Source: Agriotes lineatus (Eukaryota > Arthropoda > Insecta > Coleoptera > Elateridae). From it: a DNA stretch of 64,000 nt. The position numbers were made by a program, and so were the translations under genes. The stretch covers positions 121,792 through 185,791 of the forward strand of contig CALNHX010002271.1 in the NCBI GenBank assembly GCA_940337035.1. Reading direction: 5' to 3'. Positions within the stretch are counted from its first letter, which is position 1; the number at the start of each line of letters is the position of its first letter. The notes under the pieces were generated by a model. That model ran no database searches, was not told where the DNA came from, and saw only the letters and a list, made by a program, of their open reading frames with translations. Shown here in pieces: positions 21,194 to 33,226 of this stretch.

Positions 21194-23060
21194 ATATGGG
21201 CGAGGGCACTGTTGTAATTTATAAGAAGCTAAAACTCAGTCGAAAATAACATTTAAAATTTATTTATAAAATGTATATGGAAGTATAATGTCAGAACAGC
21301 TAAGTGGTACAATGTTCAAACCTTTAAAACCAAACAATACACACGACAAAAATCATACGAACTAGAGTGGTTTATTAACCAGGCAAGCTTATCCCACTAG
21401 ATTTTGTGTCACAGGGATTTTAGCGCCAAGCCGTTGGCTGCGCTGACCGGTAACCGTGCATTCTGTCGTCTGTCAACCAAGCAAGACTAGAAACCGTTGG
21501 AGTACGTACTGCTCGATCCAGACGAACAATGCATGCTGATTTAAATCTTGGTGCATTCCATTACGATGCTAATTATAATTAGTCTTCTAAACAATCCTGT
21601 TTAGGCACGTTAAATAAAACTTTCCAATTCTATGCAACGGTTAAAAGCCCTACACAATCGCCGGCTAAATAGAAATTCTGCCTGAGGCGATAACGTCTTT
21701 TGTAATTACGCATAGGTAGCAAACGGGATGGAAAAGAGAACGCTGTAGAAAATCAATGGGGCTGAGTGAGATAGCGTCACTCATATTATAAAATTAAACA
21801 AATTAATTACAGCAAAACTAGTTACAAAGTCATTTTTTAAAAATTATTAACAAGTTTCTAAGGCCCTAGACGACACAATTCCGTTCTTATATTTTGAATT
21901 TCTGAAAAAATAGTTTGTTTCAACTCGAACGGTGTGACGGTACAGCTGCGAAATGACGTCTTGTGTAAATGTCTTTTAGCACGAATCGACTCCTGCATAA
22001 AGACGCCGCGTAATATTATCGTTTATTTAAATTCTAATATAAAATGCCCCAATTGTAATTACATAAAACAAGTTATTGATACATAAACACGCCGATGAGT
22101 TAATTAAAAATATTAACACGACTAAACTTAAGCGTAACGGCTCACAAGCACGGAATGTTCTGTTGTAATTGAATGAAAATCGATACAGATATCAACAAAT
22201 ATTTATTTTAAAGGCCTATCGACTGATAACAATACATAATTAAATCAGGAAATATGCCAGAACGAAATTAATCTATGTAAAACATCTATTAAACGGTATT
22301 AAATTGGCCTCTCTGAAATTTCTTCGAGGGACGAAATGTAATTGTTCTAGTAAAAGTGAGAATAATTTAAAAAAATATCTATGTTCATAAACAGCGATGT
22401 AAATTTGAAATTCATTAGTTAAACAGGGCACCAAAACTGCACGCAAGTGTTGAAGTAGTGACTATAGTTAATTCCTTAAAACCTCGATCGCTTCGATAGC
22501 CCAGTTGGTTAAGGCTTCGTACTCGTAATGCTGCGGTCGCTGGTTCGATTCCAGCCATGGGACATCGCAGGAAGCTTTTTTTAAATTCAAATATTTCAGC
22601 GAGTGAATGCACGAGAGAGACAACAGCTTCGAAGAGCGAAATAGATTTACCAGCTTGAATTTCAAATATTTCCGCGAAAATTCAAAATTAAAAACGACAG
22701 CCGTGAGAAGTGCGCGCGCACCAAGATGGCCGACGCCCGGGAAGTTTAAAATTCAAATAATGGAACTTAGAAAAAAATCGGAAAGAATTCAAATTTCAAA
22801 TATTCCCGCGAAAATTAAAAATGGCCGCCGCGTAATTCCAGAAGCAAATTAAAAAATCTAATGCGTAATTTAATCGGAAGCTAATGCGTAATAAAATCAG
22901 TAGCACACATCAAAAATAATTAGGTCAATCCGCGACATTAATTAGAGCATCTGATTCGCGATTTAATTCGCGGTTTAATTGACTTTTAATTGATCCGATT
23001 AAACAAGATGGCCGCCATGTCCCAACACAAAATGGCCGCTATAGTCCCCACTGTTCTACT
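21194..23060. repeat. right terminal arm of the palindromic element
   Basis: Reverse complement of 6844-8710 with rare mismatches (for example CCGATGAGTT against CCAATGAGTT). Ends CCCCACTGTTCTACT, then the TSD AGTCAG. Confidence 0.9.
22490..22562 (+). tRNA. degenerate tRNA-like sequence (Thr CGT-like), right arm
   Basis: Mirror of 7342-7414. A box at 22497, anticodon CGT at 22524-22526, B box at 22542-22552. The acceptor stem does not pair. AGCTTTTTTTAAA follows as a possible Pol III stop. Confidence 0.5.
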
Positions 23061-24456
23061 AGTCAGACTGCGATAGCTTTGCTACAAACTTTTTTAACAA
23101 ACAGGTTTTAAAGAGTAAAGTTAGGGGCAACTTTATCTGAGAGAGTTAGTATCGACAAAGGTGTACCACAAGGATCAATTCTAGGTCCCTTGCTATTCAG
23201 TATTTATACAATAAGGCTGGCTAGTTCAGCTAATCGTTGCACTCTACATATGTATGCTGACGATACCTAGCTTATCTATTCTTGTCCACCTAATCAAATT
23301 AATGATGCAGTGGTGATCGTAAATGAAGAACTGGCATCGTTATATAATATTGCACTACAACATTCTCTGTTTTTAAATTCTAAAAAATCATTTGTTTTAC
23401 TTTTTGGCAGAAAATTTGATTGCCTTAGAGCCAAGGAGCTTATTAAATTACATATTAATGGAGAGGCACTGCCTGTTGTTGATAAAGCTAAAGATCTCGG
23501 TTTAGTAATTGACAATTCTTTTCGTTATAAAGATCACGTTACGGCTTGTATCAAAAAAGGCTATATGGGACTTAAGCTCTTATATCCACACAGGCGTTAT
23601 TTGTCAAAGGAAATTAAAACCATACTCTGTAATGCTATAATTTTATCGCAGTTAAACTATTGCCTTCCAATATACATATGGTGCTAGTATAGATTCTACC
23701 GATAAAAAACGTTTACAAACACTTCAGAATTCTTGTCTTAGATTCATTTTTGGTATTCGTAGGTTTCAGCATATATCACACAAGCTCGCTGAAGTACGGT
23801 GGCTAAATATTAATAATCGATATAGATTTCAGTCGGCTTGCTTATTTCATAAAATAATATTATCGAAGAAACCAATCTATTTACATAAAAAAATTCGTTT
23901 TCGTACAGATATACTTAACATTAATTTAAGACATCGCGGGCTCATTACCGTTCCACGGCATAGTACTGCTCTTTTTGAACGGTCCTTTTCGTACACTATC
24001 GGCAAGATCTATAATTCTATCCCTTCCTCCCTCAAAAGCCTGTCAATTCATAGTTTTAAAAACCACACTTTCAATCACATATTCGCTGAACAGTTAATTA
24101 AGTAACCGTTTTCCTTTTTTTTTGTTTGTACATGTATCCGGTTGCAAGCTCTGCTATTTGTTTATTGCATTGTATTATAGTTCACTTTTGGTTACTGCCG
24201 ACACATAATTTAGGTTAGTTTAGGCTTAGGCATTAGGTTTTGTATGGTTTTTGTATGGTTTTAAACTCTTGTTATGTAAGGTGAAGTATTGATCAGTACG
24301 GAGTTCAACTCCTATGCTGGGACTTCACCTTAAGATTTCCACAAAATCTTGTTTTGTTTCCTCTTTTTTTTTATTAAGTTATACTTGTATACTTTTGTGG
24401 AAATAAAGCTATTATTATTATTATTATAATTATTATTATAATTATTATTATTATTA
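23061..24456 (+). pseudogene. LINE A, reverse transcriptase end, thumb and 3' tail
   Basis: Resumes the frame with QTAIALLQTF, then KGVPQGSILGPLLFSIY and HMYADDT, the YADD catalytic box, followed by a stop. The thumb and C-terminal domain read through about 24100 with a frame break near 23686 (AILSQLNYC..., LQNSCLRFIFGIRRF, RSFSYTIGKIYNSIP). The 3' end is GTGGAAATAAAGCTATTATTATT... with a TTATTA tail to 24456. LINE of the CR1/L2-Jockey group; dead because of stops and frameshifts. Confidence 0.85.
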
Positions 24457-26720
24457 AGATTTTTTTGCTTATTTTGTATATAATTTTTTACATTCAATAT
24501 TAAAGACGTTAACACATTTTTTCTGTAACTTTTGCATTTACAATTGAACTTAAAAAATGCAAAAACTATTTTAATTTTAGTAAGGCTCAAAAGCTAGTAA
24601 TAGTATCGTGTGTTCCAAAAAAAAAACTAATTCGCAGCATGCCATGATCAAATTAAAGTTTGCCGGAAGTTGGTATATACTCATTAAAGCAAATGAACTA
24701 CCATAAGTCAGAGAGAACTAAATTACTTCTTGACCTTGAATTAATTTCCTAAAAAATACAAAATTCTTAACGAAAACTATTTTTATCTACGACCACTACT
24801 AAAAGTAGGCCTTTTAGCGCTAGCTTGTTTCACTAAAAGTGACGTTTTATAGTTTACCGTGTTTAAAGAAATCAGCTGTTTACTTTTAGCACATGTGCTA
24901 AAAGTGAAGCGAGGTTCAAAACTACAATTTCGAACTGCAAGTGAAGTTGTAAAGCTATTCTAGTTGCTTCTTGCGTTACAGGTAAAGCGTTTTTGAAATA
25001 ATTAAAGCGTTATGTAATGAATACAGTCATATGTGGAGTATCAATAATTACATTTCGTAACTCACCTTGACAGCACGGGCGTGGCCAAACAATCGCCAGC
25101 GGCGTAGGCTACTATTCATTATGACGCAGCGTCGCAGATGCGAACCTTTCTTAAATCGATATTTATGGATTAATAACGGTAAAATTAAGGTCGTAGATAA
25201 AATATTGTATGCAACGCGTGCTAAAAGTCGTTTATGCGCGAGACATGTTATGAAACTCAGCCTTCGGCTTCGTTTCATAATTTTCATGTCTCGCGCATAA
25301 AAGTCGACTTTTAGCACTTGTTGCATAAATAGCTATTATAGACCGTTATGATTATTACACTCTTTGTTGTTGTGTAAATGCCATCTTGTTTACCTTTTTG
25401 CTTTATGCAAGTAAACTTAAAACAATGTAAACTTTTACCTGTCACAGTGACAGATGTTTTCATAAACAAAATGCAATCTGACATTCACCTACAGATAGGG
25501 TTGCCAACACAACCCCCTATCTGACCTAACCTATGCCAACACTGTCATTTTGGCCCGAACACTTCGGGTTTGGTAATCATTATGCGGGCTTCGGGTTTTC
25601 AATAAAATTCTTCGGGTTAACTAAAGGTTCATACATACAAAAATTTGACTCTTATATAAAAGCTCCGCAGAGGTCATTGGGAGAAAGTGCCCGAAGAGAC
25701 AATAAATATAATTGTAGAAAATAATACTTACAAAATTTTTCTGAAAAATGTAGTTTCGTAACAGTTTACGTAACTTCTAAGATGGATTTAACTTTTTTTT
25801 ATAGAATGTAAAAAGTAGTTTTTTTAATTTCTAATTTACAACGGCCGAGAATTATGCTATGTGTAACGAGCCAGCTGGATCCCCCACCGATAACGTGTAT
25901 TTTCCATGCTTATTATTAAATGTAGTATTGTATTTTATTTAACGAAATGTTCGCAAAGGCGGTCATGCGCTGGACGTGTATTGTGAATTTCGGTTTTTGT
26001 GTACGCGGCATGCGGGGATTCTCAACTCATGCAAATTTAACAAAGAAGACACCAAAGACGGCTGTCGTACGCAAGCTCTTTTGAGAGCTGCATGGATTTG
26101 TTCGACTCGAAAGTATAGCATGTGAATTCGACCAGGATATAAGTTAATTCGAAGCGACCTGAAAGAGCCTGGTAGCCAACGCTTACTGTAAGCAGTGTCA
26201 AAGTGCAGCGAGCCAGCGTTTGTAAATTCCTAAAACGTAGTTTCGTAGTGTACATGCAGTACACGCATTGTGCTATATTTAAAGGCTCATTTAAAACATC
26301 CATTTTAAGAGGCCGGCGCTAACTCAATTGTTCGTACAAGGGCTACACGCGATCGGGGTTCCCAGCATCACGTGCGCTAGGAGCGGATGATGCAATCGAG
26401 GCGTACCGTTTCCAAGGGTATGCAGCAGCCAATTCCAAGTTAACTGTTTTTATGTCAGCGTGATGTTTTAACTGCGATCTTCTTCAAAAGCGAAGGAATG
26501 TGTTTTATCAGCAAATAATAATGTGTGCAGCTTGCACATGAATTTAAACAGAGCCGGACTCAAATAAGTGTCAGGCTCAGACAATTTTGACATTGCGTTT
26601 TTGGTAAAGAATTTTTGACATTTGCGTTCTTTTAAAAGACAATTATTTCGACGTTCTTTCTGATGATGTTTTACGTTGCTCATGTATGTTTGCAACATGC
26701 CTGAGAGTAGTCTTAAGCTA
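24457..26720. other. intergenic, no genes recognised
   Basis: AT-rich, with short composition-driven frames only. Contains the hairpin at 25208-25326 and a mixed segment near 25500-25720 with repeats of CTTCGGGTT. No TE ends identified. Confidence 0.5.
25208..25326. repeat. strong hairpin with CTCAGCC/GGCTTCG apex
   Basis: Arms of about 52 bp with few mismatches: TGCAACGCGTGCTAAAAGTC...ATGAAA and the mirror TTTCAT...GACTTTTAGCACTTGTTGCA. The loop is CTCAGCCTTCGGCTTCG. Confidence 0.75.
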
Positions 26721-26950
26721 CAGTCGCTGCCATAAAAACCAAGACCGTTTTTTTGACCTAATTTTCAAAATGCAAAAAGAAGTGCTGACTCTGACAATTC
26801 TAATTAATAAATTTCATCAAAAGTCATTATTCAGAACTAAACAATGACTTTTGATGACATTTATTAATTAGAATTGTCAGTGTCAGCACTTCCTTTCGCA
26901 TTTTGAAAATTAGGTCAAAAAAACTGTCCCGGTTTTTATGGCCGCGACTG
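26721..26950. mobile_element. 230-bp TA-targeting foldback MITE (mariner-like)
   Basis: Almost a full inverted repeat from CAGTCGCTGCCATAAAAACC to its mirror, flanked by TA on both sides. TA duplication and size fit Tc1/mariner MITEs. Confidence 0.8.
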
Positions 26951-28508
26951 TATATATCGCACGTAGGTTGGTTGAACATTTTATTCTATTTCCTTTTATT
27001 TTTTTTTCTGTTTAAATGTGTCTTCTATATGTTTTTATTCGTGTTTTGAAATCAATAGATAAGGTAAACAAATCGGCTATTCTTGGGTATTATTTAAAGT
27101 AGGTAAGGTTTTAGTGCGACACTACAAGAGGGAACCAGATTCCAGTTCTGGTGGATAGTGATTTTTTATAAACCACTAACTGAGATTTTAAGAGTTTCGC
27201 GTTCATTGAGCTAGCTAAGGGATAAAAAGGGCAAATAATTATTTAAATATTAAGGCGTACGAGACGTCTTGTTCAAATTTAATGCATCCACGAAGTAGTA
27301 AAAAGGGTCGCATTTTATATATTACTTAAAAAATATAAAATAATTTTTGGAATCATACCTTTATAATGTAAAAAAACTATTTCATCTTGATCTTTTTTAT
27401 TAATTTTATCTCCCAGCTTTCCTACCCAAAATTATTTTCTTCGAATCGGCATCGACTCAATGTTGGTAACCCTACCTACAGACTAAAGTTAAGACATGAT
27501 TAGATTCTTTATCTTTCTTTCCAAGGCCTAGGTACCCTAAATGAGTTTTTTTTTAGAACACACGATATAATTAACCAAGGCTTTCAGGCGTTAAGTATTT
27601 GTATAGTGAAACAATATACACATTTTAATTATCACAAACTTTAATTATACTGTTATTGCTTATATTAATCAATTGGTAAGTGTTTACAAGATGTCTGTTA
27701 GTATAGAGAGATCAAAAATAAAATTGATCGCGAGAGCCCATTTTAAGAATATGACCACTGTCTACACTGCACTCTATAAAACTACAATTAACTGTATTAG
27801 TAGTTCACATGACCTTAGCACAATATTTTTTTTATTTAACATCCATGAAAATTCTACAATCTGTTCAAATACAAACAATTAGTAAAAAGTTTAACAATTG
27901 ACAAAGTTGCCACAGTAGATGGCCCAGTGGCTTACTCCTATAAGATCTTAATATATAGAGTAATTACATAGTTACACTCATTGTATTAAAGTTGGACTAC
28001 ATGGAAAATAGTTTAGACCCACATTTATGCTCTATTTGGGAGATCCAACGGATCGAACCTTTTTAGTCTTTTAATAGTGAGCACAGCACGTTAGGATGAT
28101 CTTGAGCCGATCTTTGTATTTAGCACTATGACTGTTAATTTCACTTTTCACTGTATTAACAAGAAGATCTTGATGTATTACTGTGTTTGGCGCAAACCAC
28201 GAGGCGTCAACAATTAAACGCACAATCTATACTAAATTTCAAATAAGAATGCAGTAGGTGGCGCTCTAAACTCAAAGTTTTACACTAGAAAAATATAGAT
28301 TGGTTTGTCTGCGTCAGTTTTACGATAATTTTGTCCTGTATAGTTCAAATAAACGTTGTAGGCCAGCCTTTTTGGTCCACTATTCATGGATTTTGCTTTA
28401 GCATTCTTTGGATTCATACTGAATGTCAAATTGACAATTTTGAAAAATATTTGATTTTCAGATGGTTGTAATGAATACTTTGTTTCCAATCATGGTCATA
28501 GTTACGAC
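26951..28508. other. no genes; contains a dispersed repeat end
   Basis: Positions about 27335-27475 resemble 45105-45236 (TTTTTTATTAATTTTATC..., AATGTTGGTAACCCTACC). The rest shows no coding signal. Confidence 0.5.
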
Positions 28509-28945
28509 TAAAGCTGATATTATATGGCAAATGCATATTTTGTATAATTAATATTCCGGCGTAACTATAGTGATGGGCATAATCGGATGATTTCAATAAT
28601 CGGAATGTTCCATTTCGGAATGTTTATAAAATCGCAATATCATCCGATTATTTTACATTCCGTAGATGCGAAGCAAGCCGTCGCACGGTAAGCCTTTATC
28701 TGTGTTGGCATCTATTGTTTGGGTTTGTAGGACGGACAGTAAAACAATTTAAGAGTTTGAGACGCACAGTGGGATATAAGGGGAAATAAAATATTTTTTC
28801 AAATTATTACAGTAGTTACCGTAATAGACTTTTGGAAAATGGTAGTGATATTTTAAAGTTTAATGGCACATAAAGTACATCAGGGCTGTCCAACATGTGG
28901 CCCGCGGGCCGCATGCGGCACGCCATGATATTTTTGCGGCCGCCA

Positions 28946-29850
28946 GATCGAATTCCCCCTTGAGTCCACCAGTCCTGATCCTGACCGCTCCTCTTCTACC
29001 TGAGCCTTCCGGTCTGATGCGCTGAACTGTCTAACGGAGTAGACCTTCAACCGTTACCAGACCAGGCCTCAAGGGAGATAACGTGTTGTACTGTCAGCCC
29101 GAGAAGTTCAAATTTTCCGCAAGAGCAAGACCGCTAGAATTCGATTTTACCTTGATTGTTGAACTACATTGGGAAATCGAATCCCTGAGGCTTTAACCCT
29201 GTTTTAATCCGCTGTACTGTTTTGCAGGGCTAACTGCTTAAAAGCCCTTTCCGACCGCCTAATTTGTAAACGAAAAATCCCGGCGCCCCGAGAGGTGAAA
29301 TGTAGGAATCGCAGCCTCTACCCCGCTTGTGAGCGGTTAGAGTCCTGTAGCCGCCCTTCATAAACTCACATGTAGGGCCTCTTTTTGGTCATTAAAAGGC
29401 GAATTCCTAGACTTCGACGTTCGATTCCGCAGCCCGCAAATTCCCTATCGGAGGAATGTCAACATCATTTTCCAGCTCAAGGCGGAAAAAAATCATCTGC
29501 AGGATTTGACACCGCGCTCGCTCCAAGAACGAAGCCTAGCCGCCGTAAGGTACCAGCAACCTTTGCACCAGAATTTAGGCACTAACGCCCGCCCCAGGTA
29601 ACCCTTACAATGGCTAAATTCACCGGAAAATTACAGCTTAAAATCACTGCTGAGTGGAAGGTCAAGTTTGCAGGAACAAAAGACCTACTCAGCCCATTCC
29701 CCGAAGAATCGGCGTGCGTACCGGCGGACTACCAATAGGGACCCGCAACACTCGCCGGTGTATTGGGTTGCAGCTTGACCCACGAAACCAGACACCGTTG
29801 CAGAACAACATGTTAATTTTACATAATGTACAACTCAGAGTTATTTTTAA
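28946..29850. other. GC-richer unidentified segment
   Basis: About 0.9 kb, clearly richer in G+C than its surroundings, in the nested hAT-like element. The frames at 29385 and 29654 (66 codons each) have no recognisable homology. It may be captured host sequence or remains of another element. Confidence 0.4.
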
Positions 29851-29933
29851 TTAATCATTGTAACTAGCTAAAAACATTATATTTGTTTTGGTAATTATCT
29901 GGAGTTTTACCTAATCGAATATACAGTGTGTCT

Positions 29934-30692
29934 GCTTAAGTTCGCACCATATGGAAAACTTTTTTATTATTAATTTTACGAAAAAGAGTTATTCTTTATA
30001 AAAAGTTCTGAATGGTCCAAAACTTAAAATTCAATCATCAGATATCAACTTTTTTAAGCCGTATACGAGGAATGTCAAAAAATATGAATTCTGCTCAAGA
30101 GTAAAGTAGTACCTTTATTTCTGACAATATCGAAAATTGTTATTAAGAAAAGTTGATTAGAATTGAAAACTACATTCAAATGTCGAATTACACCTATCTA
30201 CGATGAAAATCAGGTTTTGTTATTTTTCACATTTTTTTAAGTTGGTTCATATGGAAAACTTTATTTTTGACAATATCGGAAACCTTTTTCAGTTCTCTTT
30301 ATTCGTTAAAACTTTGATAAGCTTTACGTCTCGTAACCTCTATGTTGCATTATTTTGATGATTTTCCATATGAAACAACTTAAAAAAAACTGAAAAATAA
30401 CAAAACCTGATTTTTATCGTAGATAGGTGTAATTGGACATTTGAACGTAGTTTTCGATTCTCATCAACTTTTCTTAATAACAATATTCGATATTGTCACA
30501 AATAAAGGTACTTTACTCTTTAGCAGAATTCATATTTTTTGACATTCCACGTATACGGTTTTAAAAAATTAATATCTGATGATTGAATTTTAAGTTTTGG
30601 ACCATGCAGAACTTTTTATAAGAATAACTTTTTTTCGTAAAATTAATAATAAAACAGTTTTCTATATGGTGCGAACTTAAGCAGACACACTG
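29934..30692. mobile_element. 759-bp TA-targeting foldback element
   Basis: Ends CAGTGTGTCTGCTTAAGTTC and mirror, TA on both sides. Both halves are mirror images over about 300 bp each, with a short central region. No ORF. Mariner-like MITE at the third nesting level inside 28566-31485. Confidence 0.82.
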
Positions 30693-32140
30693 TATATTTG
30701 AGTGAACGTATTTCTCCGATTTGAGTTTAACCCGAGGGGTAAAAATTTGACTCCCTTAGTAAGGGGGGTGAAACGTCACATCTCTATATGTAAATTTACA
30801 TTAATTGATGTAATTTTTTTCTTTTGTCGGTATCTCAAGAACGAAAAGGAATTAACCTAAAGTGAATATGATTTTTTTTGTTTAGAATCACGTTTAGAAC
30901 ATATGGTGTATGCTTTTTGTAATGTAACCTAAGCTTCTTGAATAAATAAAAATTAGTAATGAAATATGTACGTTTTATTTTATTACAATTAACTCACGAA
31001 GTCGCATACGACACATTTTATGGTGCGGCCCTCATAACCTTCACATTTTTTACAATGGCCCTTGAACCCCTTGAAGTTGGACAGCCCTGAAGTACATAAT
31101 AGATAGTATAAAACAATACATGAATTTGAAGTCTGTAAGATGTACTATCTAATAATTAATCTACGAACTACCACTACCATGAGTACCATTTACGTATCAT
31201 ACACGTGCGCACACGGAGCGACCCGTCAGCATTCGCCAACCAGCATATATCCGTCAAGCGAGTCAACACAACACTCCGTATTCCTTTTAGTTCAAATTGG
31301 CATTTCGTTTTCTCATTTTGTGTAGCGAATAGTAAAATAATCGAATTCCGTAAGTTCCGAATTTTGTGTAGGTACCGAACAGTAAAATAATCTAATTCCG
31401 AAAAGTTCCGAAATAATCGGAACCTTCCGATTTTTTGAACAATCGGAAACTTTCCGATTATTCATTCCGGATAGGCCCATAACTAGGCGTAACCTTTTGC
31501 ATATGTATACTAATTATGTGAAAACAAATCGTTTAAGCCAAGTTTCATTTTGCATATTTATACGTTTTTGAGCATACTTTCTGAATTTTGCATACTTGGT
31601 TATATTTAACGATAATTTGTAATGTATGTAATTTATGAGATTTTTTACTTCCAGTTTCTGCCTCTGGAGTGCAGTGCGCGTATCGAAATAAACAGAGGAA
31701 AAGGAAAATCCCTGTTAAAAGCTTTGACTATATAAACATAGACTACCAGCAACCTCCACTTTTCCCATAGAAGCAATGTATAAGGTATCAGCCAACATAG
31801 AATCCATTTCAAGAGTCGAACCTTGAGTGTTGGGTGAATAATAGTCTGGCGGGGTTAGAAGAAATCTTATTTTTATGTTGGCTTACAACGTGAAGTTGGC
31901 GGTGGCAGTCCATTTTTATATAGTCAAACGTTAAAATGAATGGCGTCTTTGAATAAAATTTAGAGAAATAAATATATTTATACAAAATAATTAAAAATTT
32001 TAGATTATTTAGAATACTAATAAAAAAATAGAGCATATGATGTGCATATATTATAACTTTGGGTGCATATATACAACAAAATGTATGCATATATATGCGC
32101 ATATTTTCGTACATTTGAGTGCATATAATTATCAGCTTTA

Positions 32141-33226
32141 GTTATGACTACTACCAAATAGCATATAATTATATGTTCTTTGCTACTACTTAGTTCGAAG
32201 CACTGCATGCTTATTTGAAATTTAGTATAATATGCTACACAATATGGAAAAATATATAATTTAAACCAAATTCCTAAATTAAATTAATAATAATAATAAT
32301 AATTTATTGCCATCAACATACATAAGTAATATAAAGAGAATGAAATATTAAAATAAAGTAAGGTAACAATATACCGGGTGACCATAAATGATTGTGATTT
32401 TTTTTCTTAGGTTGGCATTTATGTTGGTGGCACTGTAAATCTATGTCAAATTGGGGGTTAGCAAGTTAGGTTTTGCGTCAGTTTTGCCACAAACTGTAAG
32501 TCTATGTCAAATTCGAGGTTAGCAGGTTAGGTTTTGCGTCAGTTTTGACACAGAATAACTCAAAACCTAACCTGCGAACATTGAATTTGACATAGACTTA
32601 CAGTGCCACCAACATAAACAGTGCCAACCTAAGAAAAAAAATCACAATCATTTATAGTCACCCGGTGTAAAGGTGGTACTCTTTTCGCAGAGTTCTGCTA
32701 CTTTCATTTCCATTTAAGCTGCTAATTGATAGGTAAGATCTACACATTACCCTTTTGCTGTGACGAAACAATTTTCTCTCTTTATTTAACTATAAGGAAC
32801 TGGACGAAACTGAAAATCTGCAGTTTTTGGTCAGGTCCGCTTCAAGATGGCTTGTTTTATAACACTGTCAATGTGACCTTTGTCCAAAATATCAGTAAAA
32901 TCTCATATTATAAGAGCTGATGTCGCCGGTCGCCGGCCGCCGGCCGTCCAGACCGTAAGCACTGGCGCGCGCACATGCCGAGCGTAAGCACAAGTGGCGA
33001 GACCGTCAACAGCAAGCATTTGTATTGTTAGCGCTGGCAGGGCCGGACGTAGGCTGGCTACCAGCTTAAGCAAGCATTTTTATTGTTAACCGTTTCTTTA
33101 CGCTGGCAGGGCCAAACGTAGGCTGGCCAACGCGTTCTAGTAACGCGCAATAACAAGCAAGCTAGCAAGCCTAAAATCTTATTTTAAGCATTAGGGACTA
33201 ATTCGAAGAGGAGAAACGTCGGATAA
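32141..33226. other. mixed non-coding segment with a MITE and a local direct repeat
   Basis: An AATAAT run at 32285-32305 followed by TTTATTGCCATC looks like the 3' tail of a LINE on the - strand. A MITE follows (32374-32665). At 33010-33130 the phrase AGCAAGCATTT.TATTGTTA...GCTGGCAGGGCC occurs twice. GC-rich CGCCGG repeats lie near 32925-32950. Confidence 0.5.
32374..32665. mobile_element. 292-bp foldback MITE with CCGGGTGACC ends
   Basis: Ends CCGGGTGACCATAAATGATTG and mirror. TA on the left and TG on the right (a mutated TA). The centre (32421-32616) is the GGTGGCACTGTAA...CTATGTCAAATT core shared with other MITEs here. The ends match those of the element at 43994-45550. Confidence 0.8.

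Larger units (their letters stand above)
6844..23060. mobile_element. 16.2-kb palindromic element with Polinton-like ends
   Basis: The termini are AGTAGAACAGTGGGGAC... and its reverse complement, flanked by a perfect 6-bp duplication AGTCAG (6838-6843 and 23061-23066). Excising it joins the LINE A frame exactly (GLS-QTAIA). Without an internal 5.9-kb block (15293-21193) the element is about 10.3 kb and is almost wholly one inverted repeat: left arm 6844-11809, right arm 11811-15042 + 15043-15292 + 21194-23060, with a 385-bp stretch duplicated at the 15042/15043 join. Each arm holds a tRNA-like sequence, an AT-rich array, a 255-aa ORF and a tRNA-Leu gene, all pointing from the centre outward. 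A 6-bp TSD and AG termini are known for Polinton/Maverick elements; none of their hallmark genes is visible, so a non-autonomous derivative is an inference. Confidence 0.85.
28881..31089. mobile_element. nested hAT-like element with CAGGGCTGTCCAAC ends
   Basis: Perfect TSD AAGTACAT (28873-28880 and 31090-31097). Termini CAGGGCTGTCCAACATG and AAGTTGGACAGCCCTG. CAGGG ends with an 8-bp TSD are classic hAT. No coding frame. Confidence 0.85.
28566..31485. mobile_element. hAT-like element with TAGTGATGGGC ends
   Basis: Perfect 8-bp TSD GGCGTAAC (28558-28565 and 31486-31493). Ends TATAGTGATGGGCATAATCGG and CCGGATAGGCCCATAACTA. No transposase left. It contains a further hAT-like element. Confidence 0.82.
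28509..32140. mobile_element. hAT-like element TAAAGCTGAT family, copy 1, carrying nested insertions
   Basis: Termini TAAAGCTGATATTATATGG and its mirror ATCAGCTTTA, flanked by GTTACGAC / GTTATGAC (8 bp, one mismatch). A second, uninterrupted copy lies at 46753-47507. Here a 2.9-kb element (28566-31485) is inserted. Without it the element is about 0.7 kb, has no ORF and is non-autonomous. Confidence 0.8.

Noticed and set aside
6844..23060. Polinton hallmark genes (PolB, integrase, FtsK-type ATPase, protease, capsid)
   Set aside because: Looked for in all open frames; none with the expected motifs or length was found.
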